Shown here piece after piece: positions 11,035 through 23,460 of a DNA stretch of 64,000 bases. The DNA lies in assembly GCA_018398815.1 (NCBI GenBank), contig CM031601.1, forward strand, positions 32,561,380-32,625,379, read 5' to 3'. Position 1 is the stretch's first letter. Each line of letters opens with the position of its first letter. Source of the stretch: Conus ventricosus. Lineage: Eukaryota; Mollusca; Gastropoda; Neogastropoda; Conidae. Position numbers and translations under genes: made by a program. The notes beneath the pieces were generated by a model. It was given only the letters and a program-made list of their open reading frames with translations. It was not told where the DNA came from and did not search any database.

Positions 11035-11745
11035 TTAGTGCATGTTGTTCATAGTCAGCTGACCACAGTGGGTCTGTTCCTGACGTAGTGTCCACAGTCC
11101 ATGTTGTTATAGCTCAACTGACCACAGTGGGTCTGTTCATGACGTAGTGTCCACAGTCCATGTTGTTATAGCTCAACTGACCACAGTGGGTCTGTTCATG
11201 GTGTAGTGTCCACAGTCCATGTTGTTATAGATCAGCTGACCACAGTGGGTCTGTTCATGACGTAGTGTCCACAGTCCATGTTGTAATAGCCCAGCTGACC
11301 ACAGTGGGTCTGTTCATGACGTAGTGTCCACAGTCCATGCTGTTATAGATCAGCTGACCACAGTGGGTCTGTTCATGACGTAGTGTCCACAGTCCATGTT
11401 GTTATAGATCAGCTGACCACAGTGGGTCTGTTCATGACGTAGTGTCCACAGTCCATGTTGTTATAGATCAGCTGACCACATTGGGTCTGTTCATGACGTA
11501 GTGTCCACAGTCCATGTTGTTCATAGTCAGCTGACCACAGTGGGTCTGTTCATGATGTAGTGTCCACAGTCCATGTTGTTATAGCTCAATGACCACAGTG
11601 GGTCTGTTCATGACGTAGTGTCCACAGTCCATGTTGGTCATAGTCAGCTGACCACAGTGGGTCTGTTCATGACGTAGTGTCCACAGTCCATGTTGTTTAT
11701 AGTCAGCTGACCACAGTGGGTCTGTTCATGACGTAGTGTCAACTC
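11035..11745 (+). repeat. 59-bp satellite, about 12 copies
   Basis: Unit GTCCACAGTCCATGTTGTTA, then TAGCTCAGCTGACCACAGTG, then GGTCTGTTCATGACGTAGT. Each copy carries one TGACGTAG (CRE-like) and one CAGCTGACC box. The period is 59-60 bp and copies are about 95% alike. Confidence 0.94.
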
Positions 11746-12265
11746 TACAAAAAGCACATAAAAACAAAGAATACACATGCACTTTGCTTATTCAAAAAAC
11801 TACATAAACAGTAGGGAAGCGCATTCGCTCAGCCTGTACCGAAGACTGTTTCTATTCAGCTCCAGGACGGTAGATCCAATGCAGTGTTATTCGTAGGTGA
11901 GGCACCACAAACATGAATCAAATATTTAACAAGGTGTGAACTTCGGATGTTAATCCGCATGGAACTTTGCATTCAATTGCACATGAGCGTACGGCTGTAC
12001 AAAAAGCAACCATTGATAAACGAACAACAATCGAACAAACAAAAACAGCAAACAAACACACAAACAAGGATCAGTTACAAAGTCAAGAGGAGAAGTGGGG
12101 GAGGTAGGAAGTATGCTTCATTACTTCCACATTCCAGATCTGCCCTACTCAGTGAATTCCAGAGAAATAGTTAGCGGTGATGTATACACATATTACAATA
12201 ATGATTCAGTCTCTATTGGTTATTCAATGAGAGAAGCATGGGATGATCATAGATTTGTTCTTTAT
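11746..12265. other. Unique intronic stretch
   Basis: No gene or element seen. Confidence 0.5.
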
Positions 12266-12960
12266 ACATCACAGCTATTAATACCTCCACTGATATGTAT
12301 CTTTAGAGGTCTTCTGTAGATTAGTTCTTTATACGTCACAGCTATCAATGCCTCCACTGTTATGTATCTTTAGAGGTCGTCTATAGACTAGTTCTTTATA
12401 CATCACAGCTATCAATACCTCCACTGTTATGCATCTTTAAAAGTCTTTTATAGATTAGTTCTTTACACATCACAGCTATCAATAACCTCCACTGTTATGT
12501 ATCTTTAGAGGTCTTCTGTAGATTAGTTCTTTATACAGTATAGCTATCAATAACCTCCACTGTTATGTATCTTTAGAGGTCTTCTATAGATTAGTTCTTT
12601 ATACATCACTACTATCAATACCTCCACTGTTATGTATCTTGGAAGTCTTCTATAGAGTAGTTCTGTATACATAACTGCAATCAGTACCTCCACTGTCATG
12701 TATCTTTAAAAGTCTTCAATAGATTAGTTTTTTTTTTACATCACAGCTATCAATACCTCCATTGTTATGTATCTTTAAAAGCCTTCTGTAGATTAATTCT
12801 TTATACACCACTGCTATCAATACCTCCACTGAGGTCGTATCTTTAGAGGTCTTCTATACATTAGTTCTTCATACATCACAGGTATCAATACCTCCACTGA
12901 TGTTGCATCTTTTGAGGTTTTCCATGGATTAGCTCTTCATACACTACAACCATTAACGTC
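12266..12960 (+). repeat. 67-bp satellite, about ten copies
   Basis: Unit with TTAGTTCTTTATACATCACA, GCTATCAATACCTCCACTGT and TATGTATCTTTAGAGGTCTT. The spacing is 67-68 bp (for example 12322 to 12389). Divergence increases toward the right end. Confidence 0.93.
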
Positions 12961-13149
12961 TCAACTGGTATACATCATCTACAAACTGATTGTATGTGCA
13001 TAGACAGCCAGCAAAGCATCAACAATTATATTGTGTTTGTGCTATATACAGACTGAGCTTGGCAGTCCAGTGCCTCATTACAGCTACACACTGCTCCTCT
13101 TCAGCGTACCTTCCAACGTGTCTGTTGTGCACCAGACGGTCGATTCTCG

Positions 13150-16100
13150 AAAAAAAAGGAAGATAACCATAATCCCCATGACCACTAACAGTAACATCAG
13201 TGTATCACCGCCTTCCAAGGAAGACAACTATGATCCCTATGACCACTAACAGTAACACCATAATCCTTCTGACCACTTAAAGTAACATCAGTGTATCACC
13301 GCCTTCCAAAGAAGACAACCATATTCTCTCTGACTACTAACAGTAACATTATAATCTCTATGACTACTAACAGTCACATCAGTGTATCGCCGCCTTCCAA
13401 GGAAGACAACTATCATCCCTATGACAACTTACAGTAACACTATAATCCCTATGACTACTAACAGTAACATCAGTGTATCACCGCCTTCCAAGGAAGACGA
13501 CTATAATCCCTATAACTACTAGAAGTAACATTATAATCCCTACGACCACTAACAGTAACATCAGTGTTTCACCGCCTTCCACGGAAGACAATCATAATCC
13601 CTATGACTATTAACAGTAACATCAGTGTATCTCTGCCTTCCACGGAAGACAACCATAATCCCTATGACCACTAACAGTAACATCAGTGTATCTCTGCCTT
13701 CCAGAATAGACAACCATAATCCCCATCACTACTAACAGTAACACTATAATCCCTATGACCACTAACAGTAACATCAGCGTATCACCGCCTTCCAAGGAAG
13801 ACAACTATAATCCCTATGACCACTAACAGTAACACCATAATCCTTCTGACCACTTACAATAACATCAGTGTATCACCGCCTTCCAAGGAAGACAACCATA
13901 ATCTCTATGACTACTAACAGTAACATCAGTGTATCACTGCATTCCAAGGAAGACAACAGTAATCCCTATGACCACTAACAGCAACGTCAGCGTATCACCG
14001 CTTTTCAAGGAAGACAACCATAATCCCTATGACAACTAACAGTAACACTATAATCGCTATGACTACTAACAGTAACATCAGTGAATCACCACCTTCCAAG
14101 GAAGACAACTATGATCCCTATGACCACTAACAGTAACATCAGTGTATCACCGCCTTCCAAGGAAGACAACTATGATCCCTATGACCACTAACAGTAACAT
14201 CAGTGAATCACCACCTTCCAAGGAAGACAACTATGATCCCTATGACCACTAACAGTAACATCAGTGTATCACCGCCTTCCAAGGAAGACAACCATGATCC
14301 CTATGACCACTAAAAGGACATCAGTGTATCACCGCACTCCAAAGAAGACAACAGTAATCCCTATGGCTACAAAGAGTAACACCATAATCCCTATGACCAC
14401 TAACAGTAACATAAGTGTATCACCGCCTTCCAAGGAAAAAACCACAATCCCTATGACCACTAACAGTAACATAAGTGTATCACCGCCTTCCAAGGAAAAC
14501 AACCACAATCCCTATGACCACTAACAGTAACATCAGTGCATCACCGCCTTCCAAGGACGACAACAGTAATACCTATGACTACTAACAGTAACATCAGTGT
14601 ATCATCGCCCTCCAAGGAAGACAACTATGATCCCTATGACCACTAACAGTAACATCAGTGTATCACCGCCTTCCAAGGAACACAACCATTATCCCCATGA
14701 CCACTAACAGTAACACTGTAATCCCTATGACCACTAACAGTAACACTATAATCCCTATGACTACTAACAGTGACATCAGTGTATCACCGCCTTCCAAGGA
14801 ACACAACTATTATCCCTATGACCACTAACAGTAACACTATAATCCCTATGACCACTAACAGTAACACTATAATCCCTATGACAATTAACAGTAACATCAG
14901 TGTATCATCACCTTCCAAGGAAGACAACTATAATCCCTATGACCACTAACAGTAACAGTATAATCCCTATGACAACTAACAGTAACAGTATTATCCCTAT
15001 GACTACTAACAGTAACAGTATAATCCTTGTGACTACTAACAGTAACATAGGTGCATCACCGCCTTGCAAGGAAGACAACTATAGTCCCCATGACCATTAA
15101 CAGTAACATCAGTGTATCACCGCCTTCCAAGGAAGACAACCATAATCCCTATGACCACTAACAGTAACACTATAATACCTATGAATACTAGAGGTAACAT
15201 CAGTGTATCACCGCCTTCCAAGGAACACAACTGTAATCCCTATGACCACTAACAGTAACACTATAATCCCTATGACCACTGACAGCAACATTATAATCCC
15301 TATGACCATTAACAATGACATCAGTGTATCACCGCCTTCCAAGGAAGACAACTATAATCCTTATGACCACTGAGAGTAACACTATAATACCTATGATCAC
15401 TAACAGTAACACGATAATCCCTATGACCACTAACAGTAACGTCAGTGTATCATCACCTTCCAAGGAAGACAACTATAATCCCTATGACCACGAACAGTAA
15501 CATCAGTGTATCACCTTCTTCCAAGGAATACAACTATAATCCCTATGACCACTAACAGTAACACTATAATCCCTATGACTACTAGCAGTAACATCAGTGT
15601 ATCACCTTCTTCCAAGGAATACAACTATAATCCCTATGACCACTAACAGTAACACTATAATCCATACGACCACTAACAGTAACATCAGTGTATCACCACC
15701 TTCCAGGGAAGACAACTATTATCCTATGACCACTAGTAACACTATAATCCCTATCACCACTAACCGCAACACTATAATCCCTATGACCACTAGCAGTAAC
15801 ACTATAATTCCTATGACCACTAACAGTAACATCAGTGTATTATCGCCTTCCAAAGAAGACAACTATAATCCCTATGACCACTAACAGTAACATCAGTGTA
15901 TCATCGCCTTCCAAAGAAGACAACTATGATCCCTATGACCACTAACAGTAACATCAGTGTACCATCGCCTTCCAAGGAAGACAACTATGATCCCTATGAC
16001 TACTAACAGTAACATCAGTGTATCATCGCCTTCCAAGGAAGACAACTATGATCCCTATGACTACTAACAGTAACATCAGTGTATCATCGCCTTCCAAGGA

Positions 16101-16345
16101 AGACAACTATGATCCCTATGACCACTAACAGTAACATCAGTGTATCATCGCCTTCCAAGGAAGACAACTATGATCCCTATGACTACTAACAGTAACATCA
16201 GTGTATCATCGCCTTCCAAGGAAGACAACTATGATCCCTATGACTACTAACAGAAACATCAGTGTATCATCGCCTTCCAAGGAAGACAACTATGATCCCT
16301 ATGACTACTAACAGAAACATCAGTGTATCATCGCCTTCCAAGCGC
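13150..16345 (+). repeat. 3.2-kb composite satellite, about 30 and 60 bp units
   Basis: The long unit is about 60 bp: CAGTAACATCAGTGTATCAC, CGCCTTCCAAGGAAGACAAC, TATGATCCCTATGACCACTA. It alternates with a 30-bp short form (CAGTAACACTATAATCCCTA plus TGACCACTAA). Toward the right end (15880-16340) the array becomes a homogeneous run of 60-bp units, implying recent expansion there. It is the largest array in the window and sits in the fucosyltransferase intron. Confidence 0.95.
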
Positions 16346-16739
16346 TGCAGAAATCCGCTGGGTGGAAAGTCGCCCAAACGGCCCTGGGTGAGGCGTGATG
16401 GGTGGAGGGGAGGAGGGTGTGTGTGTGTGGGGGGGGGGGGGGGGGGGGGCAGTTTGGGGCTTGGGAGTTGAAACGTGCCTGGCCCTTCTGTACGTCTCCA
16501 CGATGTGTGAAGGTAGGGAGGAAAGATGACGAACCATGAACAAAGAAGCAGACGAACACGGCAATGCAGAGTAATGTTTTATAACAGCATCAAGCAGCCA
16601 AGCGTATCGTTGATGACCAGGTTCTCCCCAGATATAAAAAAGACACACGAAAACTGCATAAAGCAAAATCTCCCCAGACCGTAGCCAGCACGGGAATTTA
16701 TGAAGAAGATGACAATGAAGTACGCCTGTTAGCAAATAG
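16346..16739. other. Unique intronic stretch with a G run
   Basis: Contains (GT)n followed by a G run of about 30 at 16429-16449. No gene seen. Confidence 0.6.
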
Positions 16740-17257
16740 AACAAGATAGTGGTACAGAGCAGCCATAAAGGTAAGTGTGAAAACTAAATAGGACAAGACA
16801 CTGGCACAGAGCAGTCATAAAGGTAAGTATGAAAACAAAATAGGACAAGACAGTGGTACAAAAGAAGTCATAAAGGTAAGTATGAAAACTAAATGGGACA
16901 AGACAATGGTACAAAGAAGTCATAAAGGTAAGTATGAAAACTAAATAGGACAAGACAATGGTACAAACTCACAAAGAAGTCATAAAGGTAAGTAATGAAA
17001 CTATACAGGACAAGACAATCGTACAAAGAAGTCATAAAGGTAAGTATGAAAACTAAATAGGACAAGACAGTGGTACAGAGCAGCCATAAAGGTAAGTATG
17101 AAAACTAAATAGGACAAGACAGTGGTACAGAGCAGTCATAAAGGTAAGTGTGAAAACTAAATAGGACAAGACAGTGGTACAGAGCAGTCATAAAGGTAAG
17201 TATGAAAACTAAATAGGACAAGACAGTGGTACAGAGCAGCCATAAAGGTAAGTATGC
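16740..17257 (+). repeat. 52-bp satellite carrying consensus 5'-splice-site motifs
   Basis: Ten copies of a 52-bp unit (GGACAAGACAGTGGTACAGA, GCAGTCATAAAGGTAAGTAT, GAAAACTAAATA). Each copy contains AAGGTAAGTRT. The GT dinucleotides are at 16771, 16823, 16877, 16928, 16988, 17040, 17092, 17144, 17196 and 17248. The motifs are on the plus strand, antisense to the fucosyltransferase. Confidence 0.95.
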
Positions 17258-17560
17258 GTGCAAGACACGGACCCTAGAATACAGGCCATGGAAATGAGGG
17301 ATCACAGCAAGATGCTGAACGTCCACTGTACTGACCGTATCACAATAAAATAATGCGTCAAACCATCAAGAGCACACTGGAACATCATGAAATCTACTGA
17401 CACTAATGAAGAAAAGGAACCATGTTAGTATGAGTACTATGATCATGCAACAAGACCAAATGGCCTCACGAACACAAACCTCTGGGGAACAACTGACGAA
17501 TGAAGCGTAAAACTCCAGTTAGAGCACTTAACTATACCAAAAATGGGTACCAACGCGAAC
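17258..17560. other. Unique intronic spacer
   Basis: No feature seen. Confidence 0.5.
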
Positions 17561-18280
17561 TAAATAAAATTGATATATATTTATGAAGGAAAATGGACTC
17601 TCTTTATCATTAGAAAAAACATATATGGTACTTTTTAATTCAGGGCATAACCCAGAAAAAGTGCCTGATTTCAGTATTGGGGGCAGTGTCTTTAAATTAT
17701 TCGCAAAGCGTAAGGTTTCTAGGTGTGTATTTATCATCCAAACTTACTTGGAATCAACATATAGATTATATATTAAATAAAGCCAGAAAAGCTTAAATTT
17801 TCTCAAAATCATCAGTAAACAGCGACGGGGTAAAGAACAAAAGTACTTTTTTATGTTCTTGCTAAGTTTCTTAGTTCGTTCGCATTTAAACCAAACCCAT
17901 GAATCTTCTTTAGTACACCAAAACATTTATTAAACAAACTACAAAGTATAGATTGTAAAGCCTTTTAAACTGGCACTAGGAGTGCCGACTCGTGCTTACA
18001 ATTTTGGGATCATATAAAGAAGCAGGAGTTCTTCCTCTTGATGAACCCACGGGAAAAATCTCTGCAGCAAGTTGTATCAAAATCATTTGCACATAACTCA
18101 TTCTGTAATGAAGAAACAAAGTTAAATTCTAAGCATGACTTTATTAACAGGGCTAAGACAATACATTTTTTCAACCAATGAATTCGTTTGTCTCCGACAT
18201 GATTAATTCTACAGAATTAAAAAGTAAAAGAATAGCAATTAAGCCATCTTTTACCTGTACCATCTTACCGCTAATATCAC
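17561..18280 (+). mobile_element. LINE reverse-transcriptase fragment (APE-type)
   Basis: A frame starting at 17583 (MKENGLSLSLEKTYMVLFN) aligns with MKNNGLELSGEKTCLMLFN of the LINE at 61201-61259. Further shifted pieces follow it, for example EAGVLPLDEP near 18030 and a THIHFFQP-like end near 18175. The piece corresponds to the region just after the RT catalytic core of the element at 58.7-62.9 kb and belongs to the same family. It is truncated at both ends with many stops. Confidence 0.8.
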
Positions 18281-18482
18281 TAAATGGTGAACAGACGTAA
18301 AACTAAAGAACGAACCAACGAACATTGACGGAGGCAGACAACAAATAACTGAAAACAATGGGCTACATGCAGTGTGGGAGAAAACACGTATCTATAGACT
18401 CCAGACTTCTGACCCCTGCTGACAAAACGGCGAAACGTGGTGAACTGTTCTTCAATGGGGTGCAACAATGACCCCCTATGGG
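18281..18482. other. Unique spacer
   Basis: Nothing recognised. Confidence 0.5.
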
Positions 18483-18587
18483 GGTAAGAGAGAAGAAGAA
18501 GAAAAGAAGAATATGGAGGGAGGAGGGGAGGAGGAGGAGGAGAAAAGAAGAAGAAGAAGAAGAAGAAGAAGGAAGGAAGGAAGGAAG
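18483..18587. repeat. Purine microsatellite (AAG)n(GGAA)n
   Basis: AAG/GAGG-rich block ending in four GGAA units at 18571-18587, immediately beside the 3' end of the RLE-type LINE. A matching (GGAA)5 lies on the far side of the LINE pair at 23461-23480. Confidence 0.93.
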
Positions 18588-21500
18588 TAGAAAGAAACTC
18601 GTGGAGAGCGTGGCAGCAGAGAGTCCTCAGAAGAGAGCCCCCTTCAAGCAAGTGTTTCGGCCCTTATCTCCTGACACTCTGGGGGGGTTGGCCACCCCCG
18701 GGTTCATGACTCCGGGATGTCCCTCTGCTGCCCCTTTTTTTTTCCCTCTTGGGACGAGCCATGGCTGGGATTCGAACCCATGACCCTCTGGACATGCTCA
18801 TTTTCTACTTAATGACTCGCCTTTAACCACTGAGCCACGGGGAAACACCTGATTTTGTAGGGAAATTAAGTCTTATAAGTTCACTTTGTTCCGCCTTGAC
18901 CAGATCCAGCTTGAACACCTCTCTGCCGCTTCTGCCATTGCTTTCAGGGCTCTGGTTTTTTTTCCCTTTCCCCTGCAACTGAGAGCTGTTTCATGAGGCT
19001 GTATGCAGACGTTCCTACAAATCCCCTAGCTCCAATTTCTGCAGTGAGGACTTTGACCTATAGTTTTTCCTCTCCCTCAGCTTTTTGCCAGATCAGCATA
19101 CTTTTCAGTCTTGTAGATTTGAGCTGCCTCCATTCTGTTCTCATATGGCACCGTGATTCGATCATGATCACTGCTTGGCTGACTTAGAGTGGACACTATG
19201 TCTGGTCTCTTTGCCACTCTTGCTGATGATCTCTGGTGACTCTTCCATTCTGGAGGTCTGCAGTGCACTCCCAGTCATCTTGCCCCATCCAGCAGACTCT
19301 GCCTGCATGTTTCGAGTGGCACTGTTGTTCTTGGCCATGATTTGCTGCCTCCCTGCCGTGAAGAATGTTGCGGTTTTTTGGGGGTCCTGATGCTCCCTTT
19401 TGGGTGTTGGTACTAGCCCAGACTACTTGTACAATCTCTTTGAGCACTGGTTGTGCCCCATGTGTACCTTCCTTGAGCCAGGGCTACTTTAACATGAGCT
19501 AGAACATGCCCCACTGTTTGCTTTTCATGGCAGAGGGCAGCAGGATGGGTCTGTTTTCCCCCACTTCACTAGGTTTGCATTGGGGGCAGAAGGTCATATG
19601 CAGATCTGAGAATGAAGCTGATCCTAGAGGGGCCATGTGCCAAATGTCATTCCAATTTTAGACTTCTTTGGAGTCATTCTCCCCACGTTGTCCATTGCCC
19701 TTGCTGGCTCTGCTGGACTGCTTTTTGGAGTCTTTTTTGGTCTTCTTCTTTTCTCATCTCCTGAATCATCATGTCTCTTTGGCTTTTCCTTTGGCCTTTG
19801 ACCACCTTTTCAGTTTTGGTCACCCCCCAGTCTTGTCTGTTGGTCGTGTGTGTCCTGTTATTCTCTGATCTTGAAAATTTTTCTTTGCAGAATCCATCGC
19901 CTCTTAACTTCCATTTTCTGCCTGTCTTCAGCGGGCTGATTGCTTCTACCACCTTGTCTCCTGAGTCCTCCAGCAGCTTTGAAGTCTGATCTTCCCTGCT
20001 TTGTATTCCTCCAGGATGGATTTCAGTGGTAGTTTGAGCTTTGCTTGGCGACAGTACAGCGCGATGTCAGTCAGACATGGTGGACACCAAGCCATTTCCT
20101 GTGAACTTGTTGATTTTGGCTTCCATTGCCTCCACTGTGCGGTGCAGATGTCGTATATCACAGAGGCCATAGGAGCTTTGGTATCAGCATGAACTGCAGA
20201 CACCAGACCTTTATTTGCCGGGGAGCCCACACTGGTCAATGGTCTCCACCCTTTTCCGCCCTCTGTTTGGGTTTCTTTTGCTCTTTGTGTGTCTTTCAGC
20301 GTATCATCATACCATTTTCCAAGGCCTTAAACTGGTTCTTTGACTGTTGGAATGGCCGGGTTGGCAACACTGAAGACCACAGATTCGGCCACTTTTCCTT
20401 TCCAGTGAAGACTCCGTGATTTCTTTGGCTTGAACTTCATTCTGGATGAGGCAACTATGTCGTCCAGCCTCTCCAGCACATGATGTGTCTCGTCTTCTCT
20501 GGATGAAATCACTGTATGTCATCCCTGAAGGCCTGAGAGGAGGCATCTTGTATCCATCGCCAAGGTCTGTTTGTCTCGCGTTGTTTAGTTGCTGCTTCAA
20601 GATAGTTCCATTGCCAGCACGAAAAAGTATCGGGAAATTGCACAGCCCATTGCAATGCCCACTTCCAAGTTGATCCAATCAGTTGTGTACTCCTTGGGAG
20701 AGAACCGCATTGAGAACCATTTAAGGGACTTCTTGAGCATGTCGCGGATGTTCTTTGGGACATGGTACATCTCAAAGCCAACTGTATCATCTCATGGGGC
20801 ACAGATCCTATGCGTTTGCCAGATCAACCACACTACTCCAGGTCTCTCTTTTCTGTTTTTGCTTTTGATTGCGTCCCAAATCATTGTGGCGTGTTCTACA
20901 CAGCCAGCCACGCCTGGGATGCCACCTTTCTGGGCTGACACATCCAAGTACTTGTTTTCCATCAGTACTTGGTCAGCCTTGCTGCCATGACAGAGAAGAA
21001 GATTTTCCCTTCGATGTTCAGTAGTGAATTGGCCGAACTGGCTGATGTCACTGAGTTTTGCTCTTTGGGGATGTACACACCATCGGCCGTCCACCACTGG
21101 CCACTGATCTTCTGGTTTCTCCAAGCCGATCGCAGCAGCCTGTGGAGCCCACTCCAGCACCTTGGACATTTCTTGTAAAGCTGGGAAGGGATTCCGTTTG
21201 GCCCTGGGATGATTTGGCCTGGCTTTGTCGACCACCTTCTTTATTTCCGCCAACGTTGAGGCTTGCCATTGAACTGTTCCTCAGGGTTGGTTGGCCACAC
21301 CAGACCTTGAATGTCGAGTGGTGCTTTGCTCTGTGGTCAGAGTATGTTTTCCTCAGATGCTGCTCAAGAACTCCTTGTCCACACTTAGGGTCCCAGATTT
21401 TGGCTGCTCAAACAGTGTCTGGCAAACTGGAAGGGTCTCTGAAGAAGCGCTCTGTGTCTTCTTCTTTTTTGCTCTTCCTCTTCCTCGCAATTCCGCTTTG

Positions 21501-22309
21501 CTAGGGCGCTGGTTTTTCTTTCAGGTCTTCCCCCCAGTTTTTCCAAGCCTTGTTTTTTAGCTGGGAGTGCGGTCTTCATATCTTCCTGAGGGTTTTTCTT
21601 TGGACTCGATCTTGTCCATCTTTTCTTGGCGCTGGATTTCTTGGGGGTGTTTTCCTTTGGGTAGTTTTACTCCATAGGGGCTCTACATGTGGCATACACA
21701 ATGTCCCCATATGTGGCTATTTGGTTCCAGGGGGCTTTTCCCTAGCAGTGCATCGAGTCTTTGGACGATTTTTGCATCCAGTTTCCCCCCAACTTCAGTT
21801 CGTTTGTGCTCTGGCAGGTGAGGGTTTCAGCGCCTGGCATCGAGGGCCTGTGCAAATTCCTCACCGAACCAACAGCGTGGAGTCCTTGGCAACTGTGGTT
21901 TAAATCCTGGCCTTGTCTTTCCCACGTCTTATCGCGTGCAGTGCGCTGCGGGTCATTTTAGAAAGAGTCTTCACACATCCCCCTCTTTGTCCTGTGGAAA
22001 CTTCAAGCCACGGTGGTAGCGAAACGCTTTCCACAGACACAGATATTCCATTTGGTCCATGTTCATAGCCTTTGGGATTTGCAGTCGGAATTTGGGTTGA
22101 GCACCGATGGATTCATCATTCTCCCCCCTTTCGGGGAATCCCTGGAGCATCTTTTCCTTTTAAAACTTAGTACCACATGTTTTAAGGCAAAGTGGGGAGC
22201 CAGCCCACAGAGCCCTTGGTTCGGTCTTTCCCAGTGTCCCCCCGGTCTTTCCCGGACGTCCTCCGGCCTATTCCCGGAAGTCAATGGTTTACCCATGCAT
22301 CAGTAAAAG
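18588..22309 (-). mobile_element. RLE-type LINE (R2/NeSL-like superclade), copy 1
   Basis: Minus-strand element of about 3.7 kb, read in pieces because of many single-base frameshifts. The N-terminal part (22300-21300) is poorly conserved. RT pieces are at 21250-20290: YLDVSAQKGGIPGVAGCVEH, then a shifted LANAYGSVPHEMIQLAL (motif A), WVGIAMGCAISPILF-like sequence and SREDETHHVLERLDDIV. The C-terminal CCHC region is at 19640-19330 (CPLCHEKQTVEHVL, QGRYTWRHNQVLKEIVQVVW). The restriction-like endonuclease follows at 19270-19080 (RPDIVSTLS, VPYENRMEAAQIYKTEKYAD), and the ORF ends near 18890. A tRNA-like segment lies in the 3' part. Decayed and non-functional. The clade assignment is from motif memory and is less sure than the RLE assignment. 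Confidence 0.82.
18766..18842 (-). other. tRNA-like Pol III promoter segment in LINE 3' end, copy 1
   Basis: On the minus strand, an A box (TGGCTCAGTGG, 18835-18825) and a B box (GGGTTCGAATCCC, 18780-18768) are about 50 bp apart, as in a tRNA or a tRNA-derived SINE head. It directly follows the end of the LINE ORF. The same segment is at the same place in copy 2. Confidence 0.75.
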
Positions 22310-23460
22310 AAACTCGTGGAGAGCGGGCAGCAGAGAGTCCTCAGAAGAGAAGCCCCCTTCAAGCAAGTGTTCGGGCCCTTATCTCCTGACACCTAGGGGG
22401 GGTTTGGGGCCCCACCCGGTTCATGACTCCGGATGTCCCTCGCTGCCCCTTTTTTTCCCCATCTTGGGACGAGCCATGGGCTGGGATTCGAACCCATGAC
22501 CCTCTGGACATGCTCATTTCTACTTAAAACTCGCGCTTTAACCACTGAGCCACAGGGACACAGTCGATATTTGTAGGGAAATTAAGTCTTATGAAGTCAC
22601 TTTTGTTCGCCCCCTTGACCAGATCCAGCTTGAACACCCTCTCGCCGCTTCTGCCATTGCTTCAGGGCTCTGGTTTTTTTCCCTTTCCCTGCAACTGAGA
22701 GCTGTTTCATGAGGCGTATGCAGACGTTCCTCAAACCCCTAGCTCCAATTTTTCAGTGAGGACTTTGACCTGAATAGCTTCTCTCCTCAGGCTGTTTGCC
22801 AACACTACTTTTCAGTCTTGTAGATTGAGCTGCCTCCATTCTGTTCTCATATGGCACCGTGAGTTCGATCATGATCAGCTGCTTGGCTGACTTAGAGTGG
22901 ACTACTATTCTGGTCTCATGCCACTCTTGCTGATGATCTCTGGTGACTCTTCCATTCTGGAGGTCTGCAGGCACTCCCAGTCATCTGCCCCATCCAGCAG
23001 ACCGCCTGCATGTTTCGAGTGGGACTGATGTTCTGGCCATGATTTGCTGCCTCCTGCCGTGAAGAATGTTGCGGGTGCTTTTTGGAGTCCTGATGCTCCC
23101 TTTTGTGGTGTTGGTACTAGCCCAGACTACTTGTACAATCTCTTTGAGCACTTGGTTGTGCCTCCATGTGTACCTTCCTTGAGCCAGGGCTACTTTACAT
23201 GAGCTTAGAACATGCTCCACTGTTTGCTTTTCATGGCAGAGGGGGCATGCAGGATCGTCTGTTTTCCCCCACTTCACCAGGTTTGCATTTGAGGGCAGAA
23301 GGTCATATGCAGATCTGAGAATGAAGCTGATCCTGAGAGGGGCCATGTGCCAAATGTCATTCCAAGTTAGACTTCTTTGGAGTGCATTCTCCCACGTTGT
23401 CCATTGCCCTTGCTGCTCTGCTGGACTGCTTTTTGGAGTCTTTTTGGTCTTCTTCTTTTT
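22310..23460 (-). mobile_element. RLE-type LINE, 5'-truncated copy 2
   Basis: This copy is near-identical to 18590-19745 apart from many one-base indels. On the minus strand it opens inside the ORF near 23460 and contains the CCHC region (CPLCHEKQTVEHVLSSCK) in one 121-residue frame at 23346-22981. The endonuclease (KQLIMIELTVPYENRMEAAQ) and the tRNA-like 3' segment follow. Its 3' end abuts the 5' end of copy 1 at about 22309, so the two lie head to tail. A GGAA microsatellite flanks its truncated 5' end. Confidence 0.85.
22483..22557 (-). other. tRNA-like Pol III promoter segment in LINE 3' end, copy 2
   Basis: A box TGGCTCAGTGG and B box GGGTTCGAATCCC are both intact on the minus strand. 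A tRNA-like 5' half (TTAAAGCGCGAG) follows the A box. Same position relative to the LINE as in copy 1. Confidence 0.75.

Noticed and set aside
18766..18842. A functional tRNA gene
   Set aside because: A and B boxes are present but no full cloverleaf forms, and the segment is repeated as part of a LINE, so it is called tRNA-like.
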